Positions 53,842 through 60,989 of a DNA stretch of 64,000 bases are shown piece after piece. This stretch comes from Spirochaetia bacterium (lineage in GTDB: Bacteria; Spirochaetota; Leptospiria; Turneriellales; JAOUOS01). The stretch spans positions 52,021 to 116,020 of the forward strand of contig JAOUOT010000009.1 in assembly GCA_029880265.1 (NCBI GenBank), given 5' to 3'. Every line of letters begins with the position of its first letter. Position 1 is the stretch's first letter. Made by a program: the position numbers and the translations under genes. A model generated the notes under the pieces. That model did no database searches and was not told the origin of the DNA. It worked only from the letters and a program-made list of their open reading frames with translations.

Positions 53842-55675
53842 CAGTTACAGATTTTGCCAAATTTCTTGGCTTATCTACGTCGCATCCGCGATAAACAGCG
53901 GTAAAATAAGCGATAAGCTGCATTGGAATTGCCGTTAATAAGGGCGATAAGGGTTCGCTGAGTTCCGGAATTTCAACAAAAAAATCTGAAATATCTTTAA
54001 CTTCGTCGTCTCCTTTTGTGATAATTGAAATTATTTTGCCTTTTCTTGCCCTGACTTCAAGCAAATTTGAAATTGTTTTTTTTCTAATTTCTCCTTGAGG
54101 AACGATAACAATAGACGGTACTTCTTCAGAAATTAAGGCAATCGGACCGTGCTTGAATTCTCCTCCTGCATACCCCGATGCGTGAATATAAGATATTTCT
54201 TTTAATTTAAGAGCGCCCTCTAAGGCGCTTGCGTAATTATATGTTCTGCCCAAAAAAAGAGCGCTTGATACGTCTTTTAAGTAGTTAGATATTTCTTGTA
54301 TGGGCTCTAAATTTTTTAAGATACTGGCTATTTGAGACGGTAGAGATTTTATTTCGTCAAGAAGCTGCTTTTTTTCTTCTTTTGGCAAAACCCATCGTAT
54401 TGCGCTCATATAAATAGAAAATAAAAACAGGCTTAAAACTTCTGAAGTATAAGCTTTTGTCGACGCGACGCCTATCTCGGGACCCGCCATTAAGTCTATA
54501 ACGGCGTTAGATTCGCGGGCAATGCTTGAATTGTTATTATTTACGAAAGATAAAACTTTTAAGAACTTTGCTTTAGCCTCGTGTATTCCCGCAAGGGTAT
54601 CTGCAGTTTCTCCCGACTGGCTTATGCCCACCACAAGGGTATCGCCGCCTATAACCGGGTTTCTATATCGAAATTCTGACGAAAAGTCGGCGTCGGTCGT
54701 TAATTTACAGAAATTCTCGAGATAGAGTTTTCCTATTAGTCCCGCGTTTAATGAAGTGCCGCATGCTTGTATAATAACCCTTCCGATTTTTGAGAGGTAG
54801 TCGTTTTGAAAGAGCATTTCATTGAAAAAAATTCGATTATTAGAATCGATTCGCTGATCGATTATTTTTTGCATTATATCTGGCTGTTCATAAATTTCTT
54901 TCAGCATAAAGTGGGCATAATCGCCCTTGTTTACCTCTTCTTCTTTAATGAGAATCGGCTCAATTTTTATATTTTCATATTTTTTTTCGCCTTGATAAAT
55001 TTCAAGAGTTCCCGCCTGAATATATCCCCAATCGCCGTCTTTTAAATAAGTAACCTCTTTAGCCAAAGGGATAATCGCCGGCAGATCAGAGGCCAAAAAC
55101 GATTCTGAGGCAGACTTTTTGCCGAATGCGGCAATTAAAGGCGCGCCGTTTCTGGCAAAATAAATTCTATCGGGCTCTATCTCGCAAATCATGGCAATGG
55201 CGAACTTGCCTTCTAGTTTTTGAATAGCGTCATAAAATGCCTGCTTAACGTCTTTACCCGATTGAATTTCAGAGTCAATTAAGTGAGGTATTGTTTCTGT
55301 ATCGGTTTCAGATACAAAAACGTAGCCTTTTTCAGAAAGCATATTTTTTAATTCGACATAATTTTCGATAATACCGTTATGAACGACGGCAATGCTTCCC
55401 GTCGAGTTTGTATGCGGATGCGCGTTTTTTGTAGAGGGTTCTCCGTGAGTGGCCCACCTTGTATGGCCTATGCCTGCGTGACCATCGAAGCCCTTGGCGT
55501 CTAATTTTTCTTCAAGAGATATAATTTTGCCCTTTGATTTTCGTATAGAAATTTCATCGTTATTTAATATGGCGATACCCGCAGAGTCGTAGCCTCTATA
55601 CTCAAGCTTTTTGAGTCCTACTAATAAAACAGAATCAAGCGATTTGTTCCCTATATAACCTACAATTCCGCACAT
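53834..55675 (-). CDS. glmS: Glutamine--fructose-6-phosphate aminotransferase (isomerising)
   Basis: 613 residues, standard length. It makes glucosamine-6-phosphate for peptidoglycan and lipid A. The mature N-terminus is CGIVGYIGNKSLDSVLLVGL with catalytic Cys2; RGYDSAGIAI, GHTRWATHGEPS and HNGIIENY complete the glutaminase. Two SIS domains follow (IIQACGTSLNAGLIGKLYLE, VGISQSGETADTL, IGVASTKAYTSEV), ending RNLAKSVTVE. It is first in an operon with the sigma factor (8-base overlap) and the anti-sigma-like gene. Two hairpins lie in its leader. Confidence 0.98.
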   Translation of the reverse strand: MCGIVGYIGNKSLDSVLLVGLKKLEYRGYDSAGIAILNNDEISIRKSKGKIISLEEKLDAKGFDGHAGIGHTRWATHGEPSTKNAHPHTNSTGSIAVVHNGIIENYVELKNMLSEKGYVFVSETDTETIPHLIDSEIQSGKDVKQAFYDAIQKLEGKFAIAMICEIEPDRIYFARNGAPLIAAFGKKSASESFLASDLPAIIPLAKEVTYLKDGDWGYIQAGTLEIYQGEKKYENIKIEPILIKEEEVNKGDYAHFMLKEIYEQPDIMQKIIDQRIDSNNRIFFNEMLFQNDYLSKIGRVIIQACGTSLNAGLIGKLYLENFCKLTTDADFSSEFRYRNPVIGGDTLVVGISQSGETADTLAGIHEAKAKFLKVLSFVNNNNSSIARESNAVIDLMAGPEIGVASTKAYTSEVLSLFLFSIYMSAIRWVLPKEEKKQLLDEIKSLPSQIASILKNLEPIQEISNYLKDVSSALFLGRTYNYASALEGALKLKEISYIHASGYAGGEFKHGPIALISEEVPSIVIVPQGEIRKKTISNLLEVRARKGKIISIITKGDDEVKDISDFFVEIPELSEPLSPLLTAIPMQLIAYFTAVYRGCDVDKPRNLAKSVTVE

Positions 55676-55685
55676 AAATACTTAT

Positions 55686-55709
55686 TTGACGCATGAAACA
55701 AGGCGTCAA
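55686..55709 (-). promoter_or_regulatory. Small hairpin in the glmS leader
   Basis: TTGACGC and GCGTCAA (7-bp perfect arms, 10-nt loop) lie 11-34 bases upstream of the glmS ATG. The position could affect ribosome access. Confidence 0.4.
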
Positions 55710-55736
55710 GACGTAATATCGCATAGCTCAAGACAG

Positions 55737-55799
55737 ATTCAAATGCTAAATGCAACAGGTCTTTTATAAAATTATACCTGTTGCAGTTGGCATTTGAAT
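55737..55799 (-). promoter_or_regulatory. Long hairpin upstream of glmS
   Basis: Arms 55737-55760 and 55776-55799 pair over 24 positions with one mismatch and one wobble around a 15-nt AT-rich loop. Read on the minus strand it is TTCAAATGCCAACTGCAACAGGT ... ACCTGTTGCATTTAGCATTTGAA. It lies 62 bases upstream of glmS. It could be a leader regulator, an operator, or a terminator for the tRNA side. It does not match the glmS ribozyme. Confidence 0.5.
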
Positions 55800-55890
55800 T
55801 TGAGCATGGCCCTAAATTATTTATGTTTTGTGAATGACACACCGTCTTTTATTTTGAATTTGGTTTTCGCATCGTGAGATGTGAAAAATG

Positions 55891-55964
55891 GGGGTGGTAG
55901 TTCAGCTGGTTAGAGCACCTGCCTGTCACGCAGGAAGTCGCGGGTTCGAATCCCGTCCACCCCG
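55891..55964 (+). tRNA. tRNA-Asp (anticodon GTC)
   Basis: 74 nt. Acceptor GGGGTGG/CCACCCC, D-arm AGTTCAGCTGGTTAGAGCA, anticodon stem CCTGC/GCAGG with loop CTGTCAC (anticodon GTC) and T-arm CGGGTTCGAATCCCG. No CCA is encoded. tRNA genes are common integration targets, and the accessory region begins right after this one. Confidence 0.98.
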
Positions 55965-56046
55965 AAATTTCTCCCAAATTGAGCTTTCTCTGAAAAAGTA
56001 GGCAACAAAATGTTCCTCTGAGGCAAGAGCTTCTGTCATAACCTGA

Positions 56047-56181
56047 AATTAATTTTTCTATATTTGTAAAACCAGTAGTGTCATTATCTATGTCAAATGA
56101 TTTAATATCCTTGCCATTTTCATCGAAAATTTTGATAGAATGACTTTGACCGGAATTGTATATGCCAACAAAGTAATTCAC
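56047..56181 (-). pseudogene. IS110-family transposase remnant (N-terminal)
   Basis: Minus-strand reading from GTG 56181 gives MNYFVGIYNSGQSHSIKIFD and then FDIDNDTTGFTNIEKLI, resembling the IS110 DEDD domain start (YFVGIDxSKxxHxIxxFD...F.I.N...GF..L). The first catalytic Asp (VGID) is Tyr here. The frame then runs into unrelated sequence and through the tRNA, so this is a truncated and decayed fragment. The ribosome-binding-like GGAGG just upstream is preserved. Confidence 0.6.
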
Positions 56182-56306
56182 CTCCGTAATTAAAATTCTT
56201 CTGCTGCACCTTATATTAGTAACAGCAATGCGCTATAAGCAGTCAGAAGAAATGGAGAGACAGTTCTGACGAAAGGCGGTATGGCTTTTTTATACAGTGA
56301 ATATAA

Positions 56307-56477
56307 ACCCATCGCGAAGGCTATCTAAAAACAAGAAGTGACGGAGAGTTGTTCTTTTTCATTGAAAACAGGAGCTATGGTACCCGCATAGATTCTTTCG
56401 GATCTGGCGCCTCAGTAAAGTTTAGCGAAAAAAAATGGGAAATAATTTCATTTTTAAGAAAAGAATTTACAAAATAG
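56307..56477 (+). pseudogene. ORF fragment of unknown origin
   Basis: 56 codons without a start codon: THREGYLKTRSDGELFFFIE then SYGTRIDSFGSGASVKFSEK and IISFLRKEFTK before TAG. It reads like the C-terminus of a real protein (mixed composition, no repeats), but no upstream part is found; the preceding frame has a stop. Probably a relic. No family recognised. Confidence 0.35.
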
Positions 56478-56538
56478 GCTTTATTTAATTAGTAGAATAA
56501 ATGTGATATGTTTCTTTGAGGCATGTTTCGAAAATATA

Positions 56539-56949
56539 ATGAAAAAGTTGTTTTTTTACTTTAATTTGCCGTTCATTTTTTTATCTATTTTTATTATATG
56601 TAAAGATAATGAATATAGAGTTCTTAGCGAAATAGATAAAAAAATAATTGAATCAAGAAAAGACCGATTAGTGCCCAATGTGCCTTTTTACTCTGAAAAT
56701 TATATTAAAAACGGAGATGTTTTTGAAATAGGCTATGAAAATGATATTGAAGAAGTCTTTAGAAACTATGAATTTTATGAGGCCAGATATGATAAAAATA
56801 AAAGAGTAAAGGAATTTCGAGCGTATGAAAAAGGCAAATTAATCTGGATGGAAAAATATTACTATGACGAAAGTAGCGACAAGTTAATTCAAAAAGAAGT
56901 TTTTAACCCGTATGACTCTAATAAAAAACCTATTGTAAAAACCTTTTAA
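56539..56949 (+). CDS. Small lipoprotein of unknown function
   Basis: 136 residues from ATG 56539 (MKKLFFYFNLPFIFLSIFIIC), preferred to the upstream start at 56503 because a signal peptide begins here. The lipobox-like SIFIIC precedes KDNEYRVL. The mature part is charged and aromatic with one YD-like unit (RYDKNKRVKEFRAYEKGKLI) like the exported protein at 43805. It stands alone between an ORF relic and the TetR cassette. Expression is uncertain. Confidence 0.6.
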   Translation: MKKLFFYFNLPFIFLSIFIICKDNEYRVLSEIDKKIIESRKDRLVPNVPFYSENYIKNGDVFEIGYENDIEEVFRNYEFYEARYDKNKRVKEFRAYEKGKLIWMEKYYYDESSDKLIQKEVFNPYDSNKKPIVKTF

Positions 56950-57076
56950 TTAAAACTTACTTTTGCATCTTACAATACTGGGTACAGACGGCCAGCATGG
57001 TTCAAGCTGGCAAGGCTTGTGCGCATAATACCAATGGATATATATTATATTTTTTAAGGGTTATTCTACAGGTTCG

Positions 57077-57095
57077 TTATGCAAAGTGCCTGCAT
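57077..57095. repeat. Left 19-bp inverted repeat of the TetR cassette
   Basis: TTATGCAAAGTGCCTGCAT matches the reverse complement of 58889-58907 (ATGCAGGCATTTTGCATAA) at 18 of 19 positions. The two copies enclose the methyltransferase-TetR-DUF3995 operon and its promoter. Confidence 0.65.
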
Positions 57096-57118
57096 TATAG
57101 ATAAATAATTATAAACAT

Positions 57119-57181
57119 TTGACAAATAGAGTAAATATTCTAATACATCCATAAATAGAGTATATACTCTATTTATGGATG
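57119..57181 (+). promoter_or_regulatory. Promoter with two operators, including a 36-bp perfect palindrome
   Basis: TTGACA (57119-57124) with a 16-bp spacer to TAATAC (57141-57146) is a plausible promoter. The spacer holds AATAGAGTAAATATTCTAAT (57125-57144). A second copy, AATAGAGTATATACTCTATT (57154-57173), lies at the centre of a perfect 36-bp palindrome (57146-57181). Two related dyads 29 bp apart at a promoter are the expected operator arrangement for the TetR regulator encoded in the same operon. Confidence 0.7.
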
Positions 57182-57190
57182 GTGTGATAT

Positions 57191-57883
57191 ATGAAAGAAT
57201 TAATTAAGAATAATGTGAGCATTTCTATTGAGGGGGATATCTATACAATACAAAACCTCCCTGCGGGAGATTATGATGAAAAAGCGATTTTTTATGATAA
57301 ATTAATGAGTAATATTCTATATAATATGTTTATGTGGGGGAATAAACCGGTAAATTATACAAAGTTTGCAGAAAGTAGCATATTAAATAGTAAAGAAGGC
57401 CTAGCCTTGGATATTGGTTGTGGAAGTTTGAGTTTTACGCACAATGTTTATAGAAACTATAATGATAGAAAGCTTTATTTGTCAGATTTGTCTATGCAAA
57501 TGCTAAAAATTGGCAAAAATCGGATAGGAAAAACTAAACCGAATCTAAAATATTTAAGAGCAAATGCTTTAGATTTTCCTTTTAAATCAGAATCTATACA
57601 AACGATTTTAAGTTTTGGATTTATACATGTAGTTAAAAATATCGAATCTCTTATAGATGAATTTCATCGGTTATTAAAAATAAATGGAGATTTACATATT
57701 ACTTGTTTATGTGTGGATAGAAAAATCAGTAAAAAATATTTGAATTTTTTGAAAAGAAAGGGTTTGGTTGCACATTGTCTGACTTCAAATGATATAGAAA
57801 ATATTATTCAAAAAAAAGGTTTTGAAACAAAAAAGCAGGTAATTGGCGGTATGGCTTATATTGATGCGATTAAAAAAAAGTAA
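57191..57883 (+). CDS. SAM-dependent methyltransferase
   Basis: 230 residues. SAM motif I is LALDIGCGSLSFTHNVYRNY, then LYLSDLSMQMLKIGKNRI, IQTILSFGFIHVV and LLKINGDLHITCLCVD. It resembles the Methyltransf_11/25 group, possibly a small-molecule methyltransferase. It is first in a three-gene operon with a TetR regulator and DUF3995 protein. The gene is very AT-rich compared with the core genes in the window. Its stop overlaps the TetR start. Confidence 0.85.
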   Translation: MKELIKNNVSISIEGDIYTIQNLPAGDYDEKAIFYDKLMSNILYNMFMWGNKPVNYTKFAESSILNSKEGLALDIGCGSLSFTHNVYRNYNDRKLYLSDLSMQMLKIGKNRIGKTKPNLKYLRANALDFPFKSESIQTILSFGFIHVVKNIESLIDEFHRLLKINGDLHITCLCVDRKISKKYLNFLKRKGLVAHCLTSNDIENIIQKKGFETKKQVIGGMAYIDAIKKK

Positions 57884-58469
57884 AAATAGCAGCAATCGAG
57901 AAAAAATAATAAAAGCTGCACTTGAATTATTTAATGAATTTGGCACTGCAAAAGTAAGTACAAATCATATATGTGAAAAACTTTCTATTAGCCCAGGAAA
58001 TCTATATTATCATTATCGCAATAAAGATGAAATAATAATTGCCATATTTGAAGAAATGATAAATAAATGGGATCAAACTCCAGTTCCAAAAGAAGCTAAT
58101 CTAAAAAATTTAACACATCTGTATGAAAGAACTTTTCAATATTTATGGGATTATAGATTTATACATAGAGAAATAAATTTTTTATATCAGTCAAATAAAA
58201 TATTTAAAGAAATATTTAGAAAAGCGCAAAATAAAAGATTAAAACAAATCGAAGAATTTATATCGAAATACTTGAAAGCAGGAATATTCAAGGTTATCAG
58301 TAATGTTGAAATTCGATATCTTGCGAGAACTATCTGGTTTTTTTCCCTATATTGGATGTCTTACTTAGAAACTGAAGGGAAACCGATAAATGAGAAAAGT
58401 CTAAAAGAAAGTATTTCAATATTAAGTAATATTATAAAGCCATACTTAAGTAAAGGAGATTTAAAATGA
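57864..58469 (+). CDS. TetR/AcrR-family transcriptional regulator
   Basis: 201 residues from ATG 57864 (MRLKKSKNSSNREKIIKAAL), preferred to the longer 57843 start, which adds residues untypical of the family. The HTH is ALELFNEFGTAKVSTNHICE then LSISPGNLYYHYRNKDEIIIA, a clear TetR_N domain. The C-terminal ligand-binding half is helical (YERTFQYLWDYRFIHREINF), similar to TetR_C group regulators of fatty-acid or drug genes. It overlaps the methyltransferase gene by 20 bases and the DUF3995 gene by four. It most likely binds the palindromes at 57125-57181. Confidence 0.9.
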   Translation: MRLKKSKNSSNREKIIKAALELFNEFGTAKVSTNHICEKLSISPGNLYYHYRNKDEIIIAIFEEMINKWDQTPVPKEANLKNLTHLYERTFQYLWDYRFIHREINFLYQSNKIFKEIFRKAQNKRLKQIEEFISKYLKAGIFKVISNVEIRYLARTIWFFSLYWMSYLETEGKPINEKSLKESISILSNIIKPYLSKGDLK

Positions 58470-58867
58470 TATTGAAAATATACTTAGCAATAGTTTTTAC
58501 ATTTATTGCAGGATTTCATATTTATTGGGCATTTGGAGGTAAAAAAGGTATTAGTGCAGCAATACCAGAATCAGAACAAAGACCGTTATTTAAGCCAGAG
58601 TTTGGAGGTACTATTTTCATTGCTTTAATCTTTTTAATAGGAATAATTTTAGTGATTTTGGATATATTTGAAATTGAATATATTTCTATACAACGGTATT
58701 TGTATGAATTTATATCTATAGTATTCTTTATTAGGGTTATAGGCGAATTCAAATATGTAGGTATATTTAAAGAAATAAGAAAAACAAAATTTGCAAAATA
58801 TGATAATTTATTTTTTATACCACTTTGTTTTTCTATATCGATGAGTTCGTTTATAATATTAATATAA
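58466..58867 (+). CDS. DUF3995-family membrane protein
   Basis: 133 residues with four hydrophobic helices. Family landmarks: GFHIYWAFGGKKGISAAIPE, FFIRVIGEFKYVGIFKEIRK and TKFAKYDNLFFIPLCFSISM (the FA-x-D-x3-PLC end). Function of DUF3995 is unknown; members are small integral membrane proteins often next to TetR regulators. It starts in an ATGA overlap with the TetR gene. It ends 21 bases before the right inverted repeat. Confidence 0.85.
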   Translation: MILKIYLAIVFTFIAGFHIYWAFGGKKGISAAIPESEQRPLFKPEFGGTIFIALIFLIGIILVILDIFEIEYISIQRYLYEFISIVFFIRVIGEFKYVGIFKEIRKTKFAKYDNLFFIPLCFSISMSSFIILI

Positions 58868-58888
58868 TAATTTTATATATAAATAAAT

Positions 58889-58907
58889 ATGCAGGCATTT
58901 TGCATAA
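58889..58907. repeat. Right 19-bp inverted repeat of the TetR cassette
   Basis: ATGCAGGCATTTTGCATAA; see the left copy at 57077-57095. The IS110-like coding remnant begins immediately after it, so the repeat marks a junction between cassette and IS DNA. Confidence 0.65.
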
Positions 58908-59298
58908 TATTGACTTTAGGGCATTCAGCAATCCCAAATCTGTTGCTTCATTTGTGGGGGTAACGCCGGGCTTTAGTAATTCCGGAGAAAGCAAGCGCAG
59001 TCTTGGCATTACCGAGCTGGCAACAGTCTATTAAGAAAATCCTTTGTTAACGCCGCACAACATTACAGCAGAGCAAAAAGTACTGGCAGCTTTTTAAGGC
59101 GGCGCAGGGAAAAGTTATCCTCAGGAATATTTGATGTAATAAACCGATGTGATAAAAGATGCAATAAAATATATTGGAAGTTAATTCATTCTGGGAAAAA
59201 TCATAATGTAGCAAAGACTGCTATCGCCCGCGAATTGATTCATTTTGTCTGGGAAGCTATGATGGTTTTCTACAATGAGGGATCTGAGAAAATAGCTT
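58908..59298 (+). pseudogene. IS110-family transposase remnant (C-terminal, frameshifted)
   Basis: Two frames joined give the C-terminal Tnp_20 domain: IDFRAFSNPKSVASFVGVTP, SNSGESKRSLGIT, then after a frameshift near 59010 AGNSLLRKSFVNAAQHYSRA, INRCDKRCNKIYWKLIHSGK and NVAKTAIARELIHFVWEAM, ending in TAG at 59298. This matches IS110 transposases closely (FxNPKAxASYVGLTP, GITKAGNxxLR, VAIARELxxFxW). The N-terminal half is missing: the 19-bp repeat of the cassette lies where it should continue. Confidence 0.8.
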
Positions 59299-59939
59299 AG
59301 GCCTAATTAGGTATTTGATGAGGTTAAATGGAATCAAGGACGTTTGAAAGAATACGAACTAATCTTGAGGCAAACAGTCCTCGTTTGATAAGAATGTATT
59401 TCTTTCTGGCGAATAAATTCATGGGGTAACCAGTCCCCGAATAACAGAGTGACAAAAACGTCGAACATTGCCTTGGTTCTAAAGCCCTCGATTGCAAGTA
59501 AAGTTGATCTTGCTATCAGAAAGAATAAAGTAATCAGCTTAAGGAGGAAAGAAATGATTTTTTGATTAATTATTGATTTTTGAATGTATATTTGAAATAC
59601 ATAGACTTGCGAATTATATTATCGCAATAATGTTGACTCCACACCCATAACGCGAGATTTTACAAGTCGTTTTTGACTGATTCTTGCCAGTTTTGTGAGC
59701 GCGAATTAACCTCAATTCGTGTACGAGCAAAACGGTTAAGCAAGAAGCAGTCAAAAATGAGGTCAAGCGTCAAACTATCTTCTGTTTAGAAAAGTGGTCA
59801 TAATACGTAAATACTTTTCCTGGATTAATTAAAAGCGCCGACCCGAGCAGACCGCAAGGCCTGTGCAGCTTGTAAAATTAGTTAGGCGATGGAGGCAGGC
59901 ATAGCGCATAGATAAATTGGAGAGATTAAATAAAAAATA
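59299..59939. other. Non-coding region downstream of the IS110 remnant
   Basis: 640 bases with no gene. The first 280 bases may be the non-coding end of the IS110-type element. A small hairpin TTC-GGGG...CCCC-GAA lies at about 59418-59440. AAGGAGG at 59541-59547 precedes an ATG that stops after three codons, so no gene follows. A long imperfect hairpin lies at 59670-59757. Confidence 0.4.
59670..59757. repeat. 88-nt imperfect inverted repeat
   Basis: TTTTTGACTG-A-TTCTTGC (59670-59687) pairs with GCAAGAA-G-CAGTCAAAAA (59740-59757): 17 of 18 pairs. The inner arms GAATT and AATTC (59703-59718) close on a 6-nt loop, and partial pairing exists between them. It is a potential long hairpin in DNA or RNA with no gene assigned. 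It could be a small mobile-element relic (MITE-like) or a structured RNA. Confidence 0.55.
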
Positions 59940-59985
59940 TTGTCAACACATATTCCTTTCATTATATTGTATTTGTAAGGAATAT
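59940..59985 (+). promoter_or_regulatory. Promoter and operator of the AbrB/PIN pair
   Basis: TTGTCA (59940-59945), 17-bp spacer, TATATT (59963-59968). ATATTCCTT (59950-59958) and AAGGAATAT (59977-59985) are 9-bp perfect inverted arms flanking the -10, well placed for autorepression by the AbrB-type antitoxin. Confidence 0.6.
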
Positions 59986-59996
59986 TATTATAGAAT

Positions 59997-60230
59997 ATGA
60001 AGTCCAAAATAACATCAAAATATCAGACAACCATTCCCAAGGAGATCAGAAAAAAACTAAAACTATCTGTATCTGATAGTATTGAATGGGAAGTTGAAAA
60101 TGATACTGTTGTAATTAAACCTGCAAAATCAAATATATTGAATTTTATGGGTATAATTAAAATTGGAAAAGGCAATATAAAAAATGATATTGAAACTGCT
60201 CGAGATTTAATGATAAAAGATATTAAATGA
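59997..60230 (+). CDS. AbrB/SpoVT-family antitoxin
   Basis: 77 residues. The swapped-hairpin DNA-binding domain is KITSKYQTTIPKEIRKKLKL then IEWEVENDTVVIKPAKS, the MazE/VapB/AbrB pattern. The C-terminal tail (IKIGKGNIKNDIETARDLMI) should wrap the toxin. It overlaps the PIN gene by four bases (ATGA). Inverted arms flank its promoter. RBS is weak. Genes this AT-rich right beside IS DNA suggest transfer. Confidence 0.9.
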   Translation: MKSKITSKYQTTIPKEIRKKLKLSVSDSIEWEVENDTVVIKPAKSNILNFMGIIKIGKGNIKNDIETARDLMIKDIK

Positions 60231-60643
60231 AAAAATATATTATAGACACAAATTGCTTAATTTCTTTTTTTACGGATAGAGACATAAGACAGCAGGAAAT
60301 AATAAAAAAATACTTTGATCAATTGTCAGAATATAAATGCGAATTATATTTAACAGGTCATATTATTTCAGAATTTATATATGTATTAACAAAGATATAT
60401 AAAATAGAGAATAATAAAACAAATACTTTAATAAGAAATTTATTACAAATTCCAGGAATAATATTTCTTGAGGGTTATTATATGGATACTATATTGAATA
60501 TATGGCCAAAAAACATTCTTAATTATGGGGATGCAGTTATTGGGGCAGTATCAATAAAAGAAAATATTCCAATTTTAACGTTTGATAAAGAGTTTTCAAA
60601 AAAATTAAATATAATTAACGTTGAAAATATATATTTGAAATAA
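60227..60643 (+). CDS. PIN-domain toxin (VapC-like ribonuclease)
   Basis: 138 residues. The acidic metal site of PIN nucleases is visible: Asp7 (YIIDTNCLISFF), Glu49 (HIISEFIYVL), Asp102 (LNYGDAVIGAV) and Asp120 (ILTFDKEFSK). It likely cleaves RNA when free of its antitoxin. Translationally coupled to the AbrB gene. The IS66 left end begins 28 bases downstream, so its 3' region was nearly hit. Confidence 0.9.
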   Translation: MKKYIIDTNCLISFFTDRDIRQQEIIKKYFDQLSEYKCELYLTGHIISEFIYVLTKIYKIENNKTNTLIRNLLQIPGIIFLEGYYMDTILNIWPKNILNYGDAVIGAVSIKENIPILTFDKEFSKKLNIINVENIYLK

Positions 60644-60670
60644 TATGGAATAAATTCAGTCTGCCTCTTT

Positions 60671-60682
60671 CGTAAGCGCTCA
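60671..60682. repeat. IS66 left terminal inverted repeat
   Basis: GTAAGCGCTCAA, perfect inverse of 62963-62974; similarity continues into TAATCCCATCTTGA versus CAAACCCGTCTTAA. Confidence 0.85.
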
Positions 60683-60727
60683 ATAATCCCATCTTGAATA
60701 TCTCAAAAAAGATGTTATTATTCAGGT

Positions 60728-60988
60728 ATGGAAAATGAGAAAAACACAATCTGGCAAGAAATATTTGCGGATTATAGAAAAAGCGAATTGAGCCAAAGAG
60801 CCTATTGCAAAGAAAATAACCTGAAATACAGTACATTTGCTTATTGGAGAAATCGTTTAAGTAAAAGAGCAAAAGAACAATTTGTAGAAATTCCGATTGT
60901 AAAATCTGACGTAAAAGAAGATAATTTATTTCTGAATTTATCGATGGATTCAAACGGCGAAATTACAATCAGAATAAAGGCAAAATAA
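60728..60988 (+). CDS. tnpA: IS66 accessory protein TnpA
   Basis: 86 residues: WQEIFADYRKSELSQRAYCK then LKYSTFAYWRNRL, the IS66 Orf1 HTH pattern (SGLSxxxFCxExgisxSTFYxWRrrL). The ORF is intact. It is separated by one base from tnpB. It probably helps transposition by DNA binding. Confidence 0.88.
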   Translation: MENEKNTIWQEIFADYRKSELSQRAYCKENNLKYSTFAYWRNRLSKRAKEQFVEIPIVKSDVKEDNLFLNLSMDSNGEITIRIKAK

Positions 60989-60989
60989 A

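Noticed and set aside
55676-55890. glmS ribozyme upstream of glmS
   Set aside because: The leader hairpins do not show the conserved core of the ribozyme and the AT-rich loop does not fit it.
55849-56181. 110-codon minus-strand ORF
   Set aside because: It reads through the tRNA-Asp gene antisense; only its first part resembles an IS110 transposase, so it is a relic rather than a gene.
59541-59570. Gene after AAGGAGG at 59541
   Set aside because: The ATG after it is followed by a stop after three codons; probably chance or a relic.
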